A DNA stretch of 25,634 bases from a virus: the IMG/VR virus record IMGVR_UViG_3300033153_001599, positions 1-25,634 of that record. One strand, given 5' to 3'. The notes beneath the pieces were generated by a model. The model made no database searches. It was given only the letters and a program-made list of their open reading frames with translations, and had not been told where the DNA came from. Numbering within the stretch: position 1 is the stretch's first letter; every line of letters begins with the position of its first letter. The position numbers were made by a program, and so were the translations under genes. Positions 6,936 through 15,200 of this stretch are shown piece after piece.

Positions 6936-8069
6936 TTAGCTCCCTAACCTAGGCGTCCTAGCCATGTTCCTTGTAACTCTACCCTGTACCCTTATTCGCT
7001 CCATAGCCTCATTCTGTACCGCCTCGTTCATAAGCTGAACCTTGTGTGGGTCAGCTTCACCATACTGAGAATAGTAACTTCGATAAAGATTTACTGAGGC
7101 AGCCCACTTCAACCACCTGTCGTCAATCTCCGTATCAATCCCATCGTCGTCGTCGACTAGTTCTGGGTGAGTTCCAATATACCAAAGCCTTATCTTCATA
7201 TCGCCAGTACCAGGCTCTTTGCCAGCCTTGAAATAAATGTAACCACTGTTCTCGTCCCAGTAGTATTGCTCCTTATAGTCGTAAGGCGAGTCTTCGGACT
7301 GGGCGGTTTCAAACTTCTTTACGTTAAGAACATTGTCTGGCAGAGTATAAATCTGTGCATCGGAATCAGTAGTTAGGGTTTCGTCGTGCTGTAGGTAATC
7401 TCCAAAATCAAGTAAAGCCGTGTTTATAGCAGAAACAATATCCTCTTTACTAAATAAGTAGGGGACTACTGCATATCTATCGCCACCGATAATAGCCCCT
7501 GTCAGTGCGTCAAACGTAAACACTCCCTCCGCGTATGAGGTTACAGTTCTCATCTTCCCGACATTAGCTCCAGAGAGCATAATAATGAACCCTCTGTCCC
7601 ATGTTTCTGCTGGCTCTAGTCTTCTCTTTATGTCCGTGAGGGTTGTTGTGCTGCCTGAGGTAGCCAGCCCCTCCTTTACTCCGCCAAGTATCTTCGCTAC
7701 TTGCAAAACAATACCAGAGAGGCTTCTTGAGCTACCAGGGGTAGCGTCAGCTGGAACAGACGGAGACTCATTCTCTTGGAGGATGTACAAATCCTCAAAT
7801 ACTGGCAATGCGCCAGCCACGTGTACTGCAAGCCTTAGTAAACCAGGAGTATTCGTATCTGTTGTGTCCAAACTACAGGTGTAATACCCCAAAGAATCGT
7901 TTACTGGTGCAGTTGCCTCATGTTTACTAGCTAAAGCGCCACCGTTTTTCGATAGCTTAACGTCCGTATACGCTATTGATAAACCATTCTCAGCCGTCTT
8001 ACCGTCAGACTCATCGAGGAAAGCGCCTATTAGGATATCTATAGCTGTGTTCTGTTTTATCGTTATCAT
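6936..8069 (-). CDS. head-tail connector / neck adaptor-like protein fused to a beta domain
   Basis: This 377-residue protein is built of two parts. Residues 1-105 (ITIKQNTAIDILIGAFLDES, KLSKNGGALASKHEATAPV, LGYYTCSLDTTDTNTPG) form a small beta-sandwich of a type common in phage neck and tail proteins. After a linker with a short helix, residues about 140-200 make a beta unit (ETWDRGFIIMLSGANVGKMR) and 205-377 a mainly helical part with two strands (EDIVSAINTALLDFGDYLQ, IRLWYIGTHPELVDDDDG, KWAASVNLYRSYYSQYGEAD) that resembles head-tail adaptor proteins. Start ATG 8069 overlaps the previous stop by one base. It precedes the tail hub gene, as adaptor genes of short-tailed phages do. The fusion of the two parts is unusual, and the role is inferred. 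Confidence 0.55.
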   Translation of the reverse strand: MITIKQNTAIDILIGAFLDESDGKTAENGLSIAYTDVKLSKNGGALASKHEATAPVNDSLGYYTCSLDTTDTNTPGLLRLAVHVAGALPVFEDLYILQENESPSVPADATPGSSRSLSGIVLQVAKILGGVKEGLATSGSTTTLTDIKRRLEPAETWDRGFIIMLSGANVGKMRTVTSYAEGVFTFDALTGAIIGGDRYAVVPYLFSKEDIVSAINTALLDFGDYLQHDETLTTDSDAQIYTLPDNVLNVKKFETAQSEDSPYDYKEQYYWDENSGYIYFKAGKEPGTGDMKIRLWYIGTHPELVDDDDGIDTEIDDRWLKWAASVNLYRSYYSQYGEADPHKVQLMNEAVQNEAMERIRVQGRVTRNMARTPRLGS

Positions 8070-9406
8070 TATTCCTTTATCCTTTTTGCTCTATATTGGT
8101 ATACTTTATTAGCGATGTAGGTCTTTATAAGCTCGCTTAGTACGCTACCACTGCTAGTAAGTGTGCCAGCAAGCAACTTGAGCACCTTTTTAGATATACT
8201 ACCAGCACTAGTGAGAGTTCCTGCTAACGCTTTCATAGACTTCTTGCTTACAGCGCCAGCACTGGTTAGAGCTCCAGTAAATAACATAAACACCTTCTTG
8301 GCTATAGTACCTGCCGAAGTCAGTGTACCAGCTAGTGCCTTCATAGTTTTCTTACCCACGTTGCCAGCGCTAGTTAGCGTACCAGCAAAAGACCCAAACA
8401 TCTTCTTGGCTATAGTACCAGTAGGAGTTAACGTGCCAGCAATAGACTTATAGTATAAAGTGCCAGTATCAATAAGGTCACCGATTACACTACCTATAGA
8501 AGTTAGTGTACCTACTAATGTCTCGAACATCTTTTTAGCTATAGTACCAGTGCTAGTGAGTGTCCCAGTAAACGACTCGAACATCTTCTTGGCTACAGTA
8601 CCAGCCGAAGTCAAAGCTCCAGATAACGATACTGATGTCTTTCTTACAATCGTACCAGCAGATGACAATACACCAGAAAAAGCTTTCTTTGCCTTCTTTG
8701 TTATTACCCCAGCACTGGTGAGTGTTCCTGCGCACGCTTGTTGGTAAGTAGTAATTTTAGCTTTGAGTGAAGCTCCAACCTGTACCCAGTATTCGTCATT
8801 ATCCGAATCAGTCCAAAACATTGTTTGGGATTCGGCAGCGCTGACAATCTTATAAGAGGCTAGGGCTACGTCAGCGCCAAGGTCCTTCAGATGAGCTTGT
8901 GTTTGTCCAGCACCAATAGTAAGTCTATTAGGAAGGGATTGGTTAGTAAGGGAACACTCAATTAGAATTACATCTGCTTCGTCATTGGTCCATGAAATTG
9001 AAGGTGAACCGTTGCCTGATTGCTCTGTGGCTACAACGTCTACTTCAAGCTTCGCTCCATTTATCTCAATAAAAGAAGCCTGTAAGTGTGTGACTAAACC
9101 GCCCTGCGTAATCCTAAAAGCACGTGATACGCTAACTTCTGGGTCATTTAAAAACCAGATTGAAACGTGCCCATCACAGGTAGCGTCATAATACTCATCT
9201 ACCTTCGTGAACGCTAAGGTAGTGTAATCACTTCCGTTATACTGCCCAACGGCAGATATGACCCCATCAGATGAGCTTGCATCGTAAATAACGATTGGTA
9301 AGACAACCGCAAGGGTACTAGCGCCTAGCGTTTTTCCGCCAGTAGTGATTGGCGTAGAACCTGAAGCTTTGTAGAAGTCGTGAATAGTCCCAACAGTAAT
9401 TGCCAT
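8069..9406 (-). CDS. structural protein with jelly-roll-like N-terminus and eleven 18-residue repeats
   Basis: This 445-residue protein is probably a virion surface or tail component. Residues 1-220 are a beta-rich domain (TLGASTLAVVLPIVIYDASS, VSIWFLNDPEVSVSRAFRIT) of a type common in phage structural proteins. Residues 227-431 are about eleven copies of an 18-residue unit, consensus G-T-L-T-S-A-G-T-I-A-K-K-x-x-x-x-[FL]-[AT]; copy 5 (299-323) is longer by seven residues. The last 14 residues are basic. Such GTLTxxG...KK repeats occur in fibre-like proteins I know from uncultured phages. An in-frame TAA lies just before the ATG at 9406, so the start cannot be further upstream; the ribosome site is weak. 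It overlaps the next gene by one base (TAATG). Confidence 0.65.
   Translation of the reverse strand: MAITVGTIHDFYKASGSTPITTGGKTLGASTLAVVLPIVIYDASSSDGVISAVGQYNGSDYTTLAFTKVDEYYDATCDGHVSIWFLNDPEVSVSRAFRITQGGLVTHLQASFIEINGAKLEVDVVATEQSGNGSPSISWTNDEADVILIECSLTNQSLPNRLTIGAGQTQAHLKDLGADVALASYKIVSAAESQTMFWTDSDNDEYWVQVGASLKAKITTYQQACAGTLTSAGVITKKAKKAFSGVLSSAGTIVRKTSVSLSGALTSAGTVAKKMFESFTGTLTSTGTIAKKMFETLVGTLTSIGSVIGDLIDTGTLYYKSIAGTLTPTGTIAKKMFGSFAGTLTSAGNVGKKTMKALAGTLTSAGTIAKKVFMLFTGALTSAGAVSKKSMKALAGTLTSAGSISKKVLKLLAGTLTSSGSVLSELIKTYIANKVYQYRAKRIKE
8114..8728 (-). repeat. eleven coding tandem repeats of 54 bp
   Basis: The region codes for residues 227-431 of the repeat protein as head-to-tail 54-bp units, with one unit lengthened by 21 bp. 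DNA copies have diverged at many third positions while the protein consensus stays close, which points to selection on the protein. The repeat also creates long open frames on the plus strand, which are shadows. Confidence 0.9.
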
Positions 9407-9467
9407 TTAGATACCCAAATGCCCCTTGACTTCGTTTGAGAAATCAATTAAGTAGAGCTTCACAAGT

Positions 9468-9776
9468 TTATCCGCCAGCCGAAACTGTCAGCTCGTAAGT
9501 GAATTCGATTTGGTCTGTGTCTTCTACGTTTATGGCAGAAAATACATGTCTGTCTAGCAACGTAGTACCAGTTGATTGGCTGAAAAGACCGTGCTCAGTA
9601 ATAGCTAAGCTTGAGCCATAAGTTATAGTACCAACCGATGTATAGACATTGGCAGCACCGTTCTGGTCTCCAGTTGCACGACCTACAGCATCAGTTGTTT
9701 CAATGTCGGTATCAGAGACATTGGCGGGAGTTGTGCCCACACCTGAGTCGTGGTATTTGAAGTCTCCAATTTCGGT
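9468..9776 (-). CDS. 3' part of a frameshifted beta-rich phage structural protein
   Basis: This frame codes 102 residues beginning TEIGDFKYHDSGVGTTPANV and ending QIEFTYELTVSAGG. The pattern (KYHDSGxGTT, then ITYGSSLAITEHGLFS, then TLLDRHVFSAINV) is the C-terminal part of a family I know from tail/neck blocks of uncultured phages, where it is fused to an N-terminal part ending in TTAFVNFLV. That N-terminal part lies directly upstream in another frame (see the next gene and the junction at 9774-9780). The frame has no strong start of its own; a GTG at 9740 is available but cuts off conserved residues. Expression as a separate protein is therefore unlikely, and the full product would be about 197 residues. 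Confidence 0.65.
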   Translation of the reverse strand, partial: TEIGDFKYHDSGVGTTPANVSDTDIETTDAVGRATGDQNGAANVYTSVGTITYGSSLAITEHGLFSQSTGTTLLDRHVFSAINVEDTDQIEFTYELTVSAGG

Positions 9777-10062
9777 GGACCAAGAAATTCACAAAAGCAG
9801 TCGTAATTAAACCATGAGCTACTACCCCATAATCAACTACCTGCCCGTTGTGAATCAGTTTAGCACTCAGTCTGCCAGTTGACGAAAGAACGCTAGTCAA
9901 CTTTGAGGCGAACTGCATCACGTGATACGTGAAGAAGTTTCGCAAGTAACTAAAACTCAGTACGTTCTTTAGCGTCCATATGAAAGGAGCTTTCACGTAG
10001 CCTTTTATCAGCTTCGTTTTTAGTCTGCCCTTCATCTTTGTTCTATTATTTTTGATTTTCAT
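9712..10062 (-). CDS. 5' part of the same frameshifted structural protein
   Basis: The ATG at 10062 has a good ribosome site (AGAGGGAACA before it). Residues 1-95 (MKIKNNRTKMKGRLKTKLIK, then LSAKLIHNGQVVDYGVVAHG and LITTAFVNFLV) are the N-terminal part of the protein whose C-terminal half is in the next frame. After FLV the open frame continues for 21 more residues (HRNWRLQIPRLRCGHNSRQC in part) that do not look like a natural C-terminus, then stops at 9712. Either the sequence carries a one-base error or indel, the gene is truly broken, or a +1 ribosomal frameshift is used. A hairpin at 10084-10103 separates it from the decoration-like gene. Confidence 0.65.
   Translation of the reverse strand: MKIKNNRTKMKGRLKTKLIKGYVKAPFIWTLKNVLSFSYLRNFFTYHVMQFASKLTSVLSSTGRLSAKLIHNGQVVDYGVVAHGLITTAFVNFLVHRNWRLQIPRLRCGHNSRQCL
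9774..9780 (-). other. frame junction (+1) between the two halves
   Basis: On the minus strand the reading goes ...TTC TTG GTC | C | ACC GAA ATT GGA. Skipping one C at 9777 joins FVNFLV directly to TEIGDFKYHDSG, so a single +1 change restores one protein. There is no long homopolymer and no zero-frame stop at the junction, unlike known stop-driven +1 sites. Confidence 0.6.
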
Positions 10063-10083
10063 TGTTCCCTCTGTTATAAAGAA

Positions 10084-10103
10084 GGGGGGCTGTTACGCCC
10101 CCC
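10084..10103 (-). terminator. GC-rich hairpin after the capsid cassette, probable weak terminator
   Basis: A 7-bp all-GC stem (GGGGGGC, loop GTAACA, GCCCCCC on the minus strand) is followed by TTCTTTATAA. The stem is strong but the T-tract is short and interrupted, so partial termination or RNA-end protection fits best. It lies between the decoration-like gene and the neck/tail genes. Confidence 0.6.
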
Positions 10104-10122
10104 ATTCAGTCTAAAGTCTCGT

Positions 10123-10473
10123 CTAGAACTTGGTGTGTCGTCCAGCTGGCACTACGTTTATGTGCATAGTGAATGAGGGGTTCGTGCCGCCAATCGTAGC
10201 ATAGTATCTTCGATACCGTGCATCAGATTTAGCAGTTACCCGTTCAATACCAACTCCCGTCATCTGCTTGAAATTCGCAAAATCACGCCAAGATGAGTTA
10301 TCGTCCGATTCCTGGATTTTTACGTCCAGCGTCGGACCTGTCCCTGAAGCCACCGTAACATTCAAGCGGTAGCATAGGGGTTGCAAGTCTGCGCCATCAA
10401 AGTCCACGCCAGTCGCGTTAGTGACTGTAGTAGTCTTAGTTGCGCTTGCTAAAAGATATAAATTTGCATCCAT
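10123..10473 (-). CDS. capsid decoration / head-associated beta-sandwich protein
   Basis: This is a 116-residue protein directly after the major capsid gene. The pattern LNVTVASGTGPTLDVKIQES, then DDNSSWRDFANFKQMTGVG, then ARYRRYYATIGGTNPSFTMH follows small beta-sandwich proteins that are very common just downstream of phage capsid genes and are thought to decorate the head surface. It has no signal peptide or membrane span. It starts 12 bases after the capsid stop, with GGAG as ribosome site. A neck protein is the main alternative. The recurring family pattern is recognised; its exact virion place is inferred from gene order. Confidence 0.6.
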   Translation of the reverse strand: MDANLYLLASATKTTTVTNATGVDFDGADLQPLCYRLNVTVASGTGPTLDVKIQESDDNSSWRDFANFKQMTGVGIERVTAKSDARYRRYYATIGGTNPSFTMHINVVPAGRHTKF

Positions 10474-10484
10474 TGTAATTCTCC

Positions 10485-11456
10485 TTATGCTGCCTGAATG
10501 TTGTAGAGCCTAGCAACTGAGCGAGGGTTGTAGAAGTACATTCCAACACCCCAGTCAATCATCGTTCTATAGGATACACCATTCTCCAACAAGCCCATGT
10601 CTACGGTATCTATGTTGTCAAACTGCCAACCCTTTAGATAGGGTTCGCCAAGTTTTAGAGCATAGATGCTCGTGAACGTCGCGCCTGTGGTGGCTGTGCC
10701 GTTTGCTAATTCAGTGTTAGGCATTATGAGTGTGCTCTGGTCTTTCTTCACACCAATGTCTACGATTTTCGGTCCGCCTTCGCCAAAAGTCGCTAAGCTT
10801 CGACCAAAAGTATCTTTCGTCGATGCATAGTAACCCAGTGCTCGAAGGGCAGAGAGTAACCGTAAGTATAGTGTTGAGTTCGTGAGCAGCACGTCACACT
10901 TATGTCCATCCACTGTGTGGATTAATTCTTCAATTCCGTCAACCAATGTTGCCTGGTCAGCAGCTAGTGTACCACCGTCTGCTGAAACGTCAGGTCCACC
11001 AGCGTCTATGGATTGGGCAGCGTCTAAATCATTAATGAATCTGTAGTGTAGACCTACCATTTCCTTATCGTTGCTGGTTGGATTGCCATTTATGAACATG
11101 TCGTTGAACTTGTATGCCATTGAGGTCACAAACATTTCTGTCTGTAACGCCCGCTGGTTAACTACCTGATTCTTCGCTTTGATGTACTCTTTAGGAATAT
11201 CAATATAGCCACCTAAGAAGGCGACTCTTTCCTGCAAGTTCTCCGTGAGACCTTTTGATTCCGTGTAGGATTCGCCGATTTCACGAGCTGTAATCGTAGG
11301 CAGAGTTTTAGTTCTGAGCATTTCGATGTTCAAAGTACCTGGAGTCTCAAAAGAGAGAGTTTCCAGCATAAATGATTCACGTCTGAAGATGTCAATAACC
11401 GCTTTCTTAAGCGGTTGCGTCGCTAAGCGACTGAAATCTGCAAGTGTAAAACTCAT
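10485..11456 (-). CDS. major capsid protein, HK97-type fold
   Basis: This 323-residue protein is the shell subunit. It directly follows the scaffold-like gene. Features typical of HK97-type capsid proteins without a fused scaffold are an N-terminal helix (FSRLATQPLKKAVIDIFRRE), an extended E-loop-like strand region (38-80, LSFETPGTLNIEMLRTKTLP and the following YTESKGL), a long spine helix with NQRALQTEMFVTSMAYKFND, and a C-terminal A-domain with DVLLTNSTLYLRLLSALRAL and the closing strand SYRTMIDWGVGMYFYNPRSV. No protease gene is seen nearby, so cleavage of the N-terminus is not expected from the sequence. Ribosome site CGGAG precedes the ATG. The call rests on size, position and fold pattern. 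Confidence 0.85.
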   Translation of the reverse strand: MSFTLADFSRLATQPLKKAVIDIFRRESFMLETLSFETPGTLNIEMLRTKTLPTITAREIGESYTESKGLTENLQERVAFLGGYIDIPKEYIKAKNQVVNQRALQTEMFVTSMAYKFNDMFINGNPTSNDKEMVGLHYRFINDLDAAQSIDAGGPDVSADGGTLAADQATLVDGIEELIHTVDGHKCDVLLTNSTLYLRLLSALRALGYYASTKDTFGRSLATFGEGGPKIVDIGVKKDQSTLIMPNTELANGTATTGATFTSIYALKLGEPYLKGWQFDNIDTVDMGLLENGVSYRTMIDWGVGMYFYNPRSVARLYNIQAA

Positions 11457-11494
11457 TGTTTATCTCCGTTTAATTTTATTTTGTTTGCTACCCT

Positions 11495-12238
11495 TTATTT
11501 AGGTATAGGGTGAGCAATATTCAGTAATTCGTTCGGCGATTTGCCCTTCATATTATCGGGCGTACTTCCTACTATTGGAGTAGGTAATCTGCTCGCCGCA
11601 CTTTGCGCTACGGAGTCATCGGATTGTCCTTTGCCAGCCTTAGCCTTCATGGCTGATTCAATCTGTGGTAATAGTTTCAAGTGGTCTTGTTCGTTCCAGT
11701 TGACTGTCTTGTTTTCTTCGTCTTCCTCGAGCAAACGTACACCGTACTTTATCTCCATCACCTGAACCTTGCTGGCGAACTCTTGCTGGGCTTCTAGTGA
11801 GGGTTTAAACACATCACTCTCCTGAGCATCTGTATTTACCTCTGAGCTGGTACGAACCTCTTCTCGAATGCCACCTTCGAGCACAGTCTTTTCCTTTGTG
11901 GTCAAGTCGCGCCCTATAGTTTTCTCCATCCGAGCCTCGTTATCCGAAATCAGCTGTTTCACCCTAGCTTCCGATTTGTCGCTCATACTCTGGAATTGTC
12001 GCATACCTTCTTTTACTTCTCTCGCAACGATTTCCGAAATACTCGCTTCTGTCAAAACTTCTTGTTTTTTGCCTTCTCCTGGTACTTGCTCCTGAGATTC
12101 CTGACCATTACCCTGCTCTCCAGTAGGAGTCTGCTTATCATCAGCATTCTCGCCTGAAGGTGGCTGGTAAAGATTGCCACCGTTCTCAGAAACTTTCTCT
12201 TTTGCACCAGAATCAGCGTTTTCAATTTTTTCTGTCAT
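11495..12238 (-). CDS. scaffolding protein
   Basis: This 247-residue hydrophilic protein should guide capsid assembly. Residues 1-60 are disordered, rich in Glu, Gln, Gly and Asn. Residues about 62-130 are helical and charged (SISEIVAREVKEGMRQFQSM, then ARVKQLISDNEARMEKTI), likely a coiled coil. The C-terminal third is mixed and ends ELLNIAHPIPK. Position just before the major capsid gene, size and acidic helical character are the evidence; sequence motifs of scaffold families are weak, as usual. The gene has its own promoter at 12263-12291, related to the late promoter, and the ribosome site AAGGAG about 8 bases from the ATG. The separate promoter suits the large demand for scaffold and capsid. 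Confidence 0.75.
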   Translation of the reverse strand: MTEKIENADSGAKEKVSENGGNLYQPPSGENADDKQTPTGEQGNGQESQEQVPGEGKKQEVLTEASISEIVAREVKEGMRQFQSMSDKSEARVKQLISDNEARMEKTIGRDLTTKEKTVLEGGIREEVRTSSEVNTDAQESDVFKPSLEAQQEFASKVQVMEIKYGVRLLEEDEENKTVNWNEQDHLKLLPQIESAMKAKAGKGQSDDSVAQSAASRLPTPIVGSTPDNMKGKSPNELLNIAHPIPK

Positions 12239-12258
12239 TACAATATCTCCTTAATTAG

Positions 12259-12280
12259 GACAATTATAATACAAATTGTC
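12259..12280. promoter_or_regulatory. dyad over the capsid promoter -10 region, candidate operator
   Basis: GACAATT (12259-12265) and AATTGTC (12274-12280) are perfect 7-bp inverted arms around an 8-base spacer. The dyad covers the -10 box and the spacer of the capsid promoter. The flanking TTAGGA to its left is also found next to the late-promoter palindrome. Confidence 0.5.
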
Positions 12281-12291
12281 TTATTTTACAA
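12263..12291 (-). promoter_or_regulatory. promoter for the scaffold-capsid cassette
   Basis: The -35 box is TTGTAA (12291-12286) and the -10 box TATAAT (12268-12263, perfect) with a 17-bp spacer; the start is expected near 12256. The -35 box lies inside the last codons of the giant protein gene. The segment from the -35 box through GACAATT is nearly the same as in the late promoter at 25044-25072. Confidence 0.7.
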
Positions 12292-15200
12292 GTAGCGTGT
12301 AGTTTGGAGCGATTTCATAGTTTAACCATCTTTTGAAGTCTTTTCCAGGTTTACCCGCTGTTATCCACCAATCCTCTAATGCCATTAGAGCACCAGCCCC
12401 TAAAGGTTGGTTAAAGGTGAAGTGGGCAATCAAGCTATCTGACAACAAGGCAGGAACATCTTTCATCTCCTCTTCTGTCAAATGACCTTTCAGCCCATCT
12501 TTAGTCTCGTAGTTTATAGAACCAGACTCTACCACCGAAGAGATACCTGGTTTTTTCTCCAGATAATCTGCTTTCCAGTCTCGGTATTCCTGGAATTGCG
12601 GAAAGTCTCTTGTAAACTGATACCTCTCGCTTTCGGGTAGGTCATAGTATTTCCCTTGTAGGACGTACCAAGTCGGGAATAGTTTTTCCCTCTCTTCGAT
12701 GAAAGCTCCGTAGTCCTTGGCATGTTGGTCGTCCCACGCATCTAATTCTTGTACTGGTTCTTCCAAGAACGCTTCTTGTGCTTCTGGGATAGATTCTGGG
12801 ATTGAAGAGCCCAACATCTGTGCCCATCTAGCGAGCGTGTTTACGTCTACAGAGTATTCATCCTTCGTCGCGTCTTGAAGGAAGGCTCTCTGGAAATCTT
12901 CTCCGAACGCCTCTATGGCTACTGTTTGGTTAGCTTTATCCAAGCCTGTGAATAAGTCCCATATATTAGTTATCAGTAGGCTCTTAGCTTGTAGCTTTGG
13001 GTCGTTTATAAAGATATTAGCGCGTAAACGATACTCTGGGTGGTCATTGTAGAATTCATTCATAGCGGTCTTGTCTCCAGTAGCGTTATAAATCTCCCAC
13101 GCTCTGTTGTTTTCCCTCTGGTGTCCTCTGTATTCGAGTTCGCCCTGAGAGATTACGCCGTGCGGGAACATAGACACAAAAGTCGTAGCCCCTATAACAG
13201 CTAGATTAGCTCCTCCTTTTTCAGCCATAAAACCCAGATACCCTGGTTGCTTCAGGTTTACTTCCTCTAGAGCTCTCGCATAAGCCATGTCGTATACCTC
13301 AGAATCGTACTTCCCGTTACTCATATCCAATAACGCCTTCGAGTAGTCCTCTGGACTTATCTCGCTCATAGTCATCATTCCAGAAAGCGCTCTTTTTACG
13401 TAGTAGTCACCGAAAGAACCGAACTGCGCTTGCGCTGGTGTCATACCATAGGCTTGGCGAACTTTGCCTTCTGCCCAAGCTGGAGCACCAACTATCGCCC
13501 CAGCAGCGCTACCTTCACCTAATACTCCCTCTACCATGCCCTTCATTTCTCTAGATAAGTTCAGTATGGGTGTCGGCGGTATCTCCTCTGGAGAACCTGT
13601 CAACAGATTCCAACCAATGTCTATGTTCATAGCTGGTTGCATAAACTGGGAAGCGAGAGTGTACGGGTCAGAAAAACCAGTGTTCTTGTTTGCCCATTCA
13701 AGAGCCATGTCCCACACATCACCCTCTCCCGTTTCTCTAGCCTCCATAGCCTGCTCTTCTGTAATCTCTCCGAGATGCGCCATGTCTTTCAAGTGATAAT
13801 AAGCAGCCGTGTAGAGTTGGGTCTTGTCGTCATTGAATACGTCTAGCATTGAGAATAGAGAACTAGGCGGGAAGAATTGCGAGTATGGGTCGAAATACGT
13901 TGACCCTCCAGCCCACTTCGGTAAGAATGCCCAAGGAATGCGTAGTTTATTCTCCATCCTGCTCGGAACTCCAGTTTTACCCATCTCTTTCTGGGCATTT
14001 CTAAACCTATAGAATGAGGTGAACATGCTTGTGTTATCAAAAACTCTCATAGCCCAGTTCCTAAACGAGTGTGTGTACCAGAATTGGTACGGGAAGACCA
14101 CCGAATAAGCCTCGTCCATCCCAGTTCTGTTGGTATAATCAAGCATCGTGTAATCCTTCATAGCTTCACCATACTTCACTGCTTGGAACTTGTTTGACCT
14201 CATGTTCTGGTCAACTTGGTTCAGCCACGAGTTTATTTGTTTAGATTGGTCTACCGTTAACTGAGACCCGTCGTACAGCGTATTGCTTCTAATATCACTA
14301 GAAATCTCTGCGCCTATGCCGTCCAGCATCGGATTCAAGTGGTTCATGTACGCTTCCATACTCATGATGCTGTCGTTATTGATTTGGCTAGGAACTCTCC
14401 CCTTTGAGGATACAGCAAACATAGCGCCCTCAATTTCGGCGTTATGTAGCTCCATAATCAGTAAAGTATACTCTTTGTTATAGAACTTACTGTTTCTAGC
14501 CAAGCGGTCTCCGTAGCTCTCTGGCGGGTCGTCTACCATGCTTTTTCTGTGATTTCTTACAGCCTCAATCATCTTTTTTCTTACGTTCTTGACGTGTTCT
14601 ATCCACGTCTTTACAACCTTAGTGTGTGATTCTGGCATAGTACTGCCATCCATCCTAGTATAGGGCATCTCGATACCTTCGACGTCTGCTATCCTCCGAG
14701 ATTCCGAGGCTAGGTCTTTTATCATTCCCCAGTCGTTTTCGCTTATCTCTACGTAGACCTCTCCCCCGCCAGCAGACCTTGTCTTCGTTTCGATACCCAT
14801 AGCTTTTAGTTTTTCCGTCAAAACCCCCGCTGTCTCTTCCTTCCACGCTCTTTCCGACCTAACGATACCGTTATCGCCTACTTCCTTGAACCATCTGTCT
14901 GCCTGTTGAACAGTGTTGACTTCTTGGATAGTCATATTTCTAGGAAGACCGCTATCTACTGGTAAGTCTTCAAGTGGGTATTTATCAAGGAATTCTCTTG
15001 ATGACGCTACATCATACTTTGCTCGCGATTCTTCTGGTGTCAAAAACTTCCCACTAGACGTCTCGTAAAAACCAAACTCACCGTCATCAAGAATACTGAA
15101 TTCTTTGCCATCGCTAAGTCTACGAATTGTACCCACATCAGGCTGGTCATAACCCCCGCTTTGCTTAGCGGCATTTATCGCATCAACGTGCAAAACACCA

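Noticed and set aside
8114-8728. Regular 54-bp repeats that could suggest a CRISPR array
   Set aside because: The repeats are in one coding frame, have no unique spacers, and encode a clear 18-residue unit.
8163-8747. Two open plus-strand frames opposite the repeat protein
   Set aside because: They are periodic mirror images of the repeats, lack ribosome sites and look like antisense shadows.
11457-11494. Terminator between scaffold and capsid genes
   Set aside because: Only a 5-bp ACCCT/AGGGT pairing with a long loop and no T-tract; both genes should be on one transcript.
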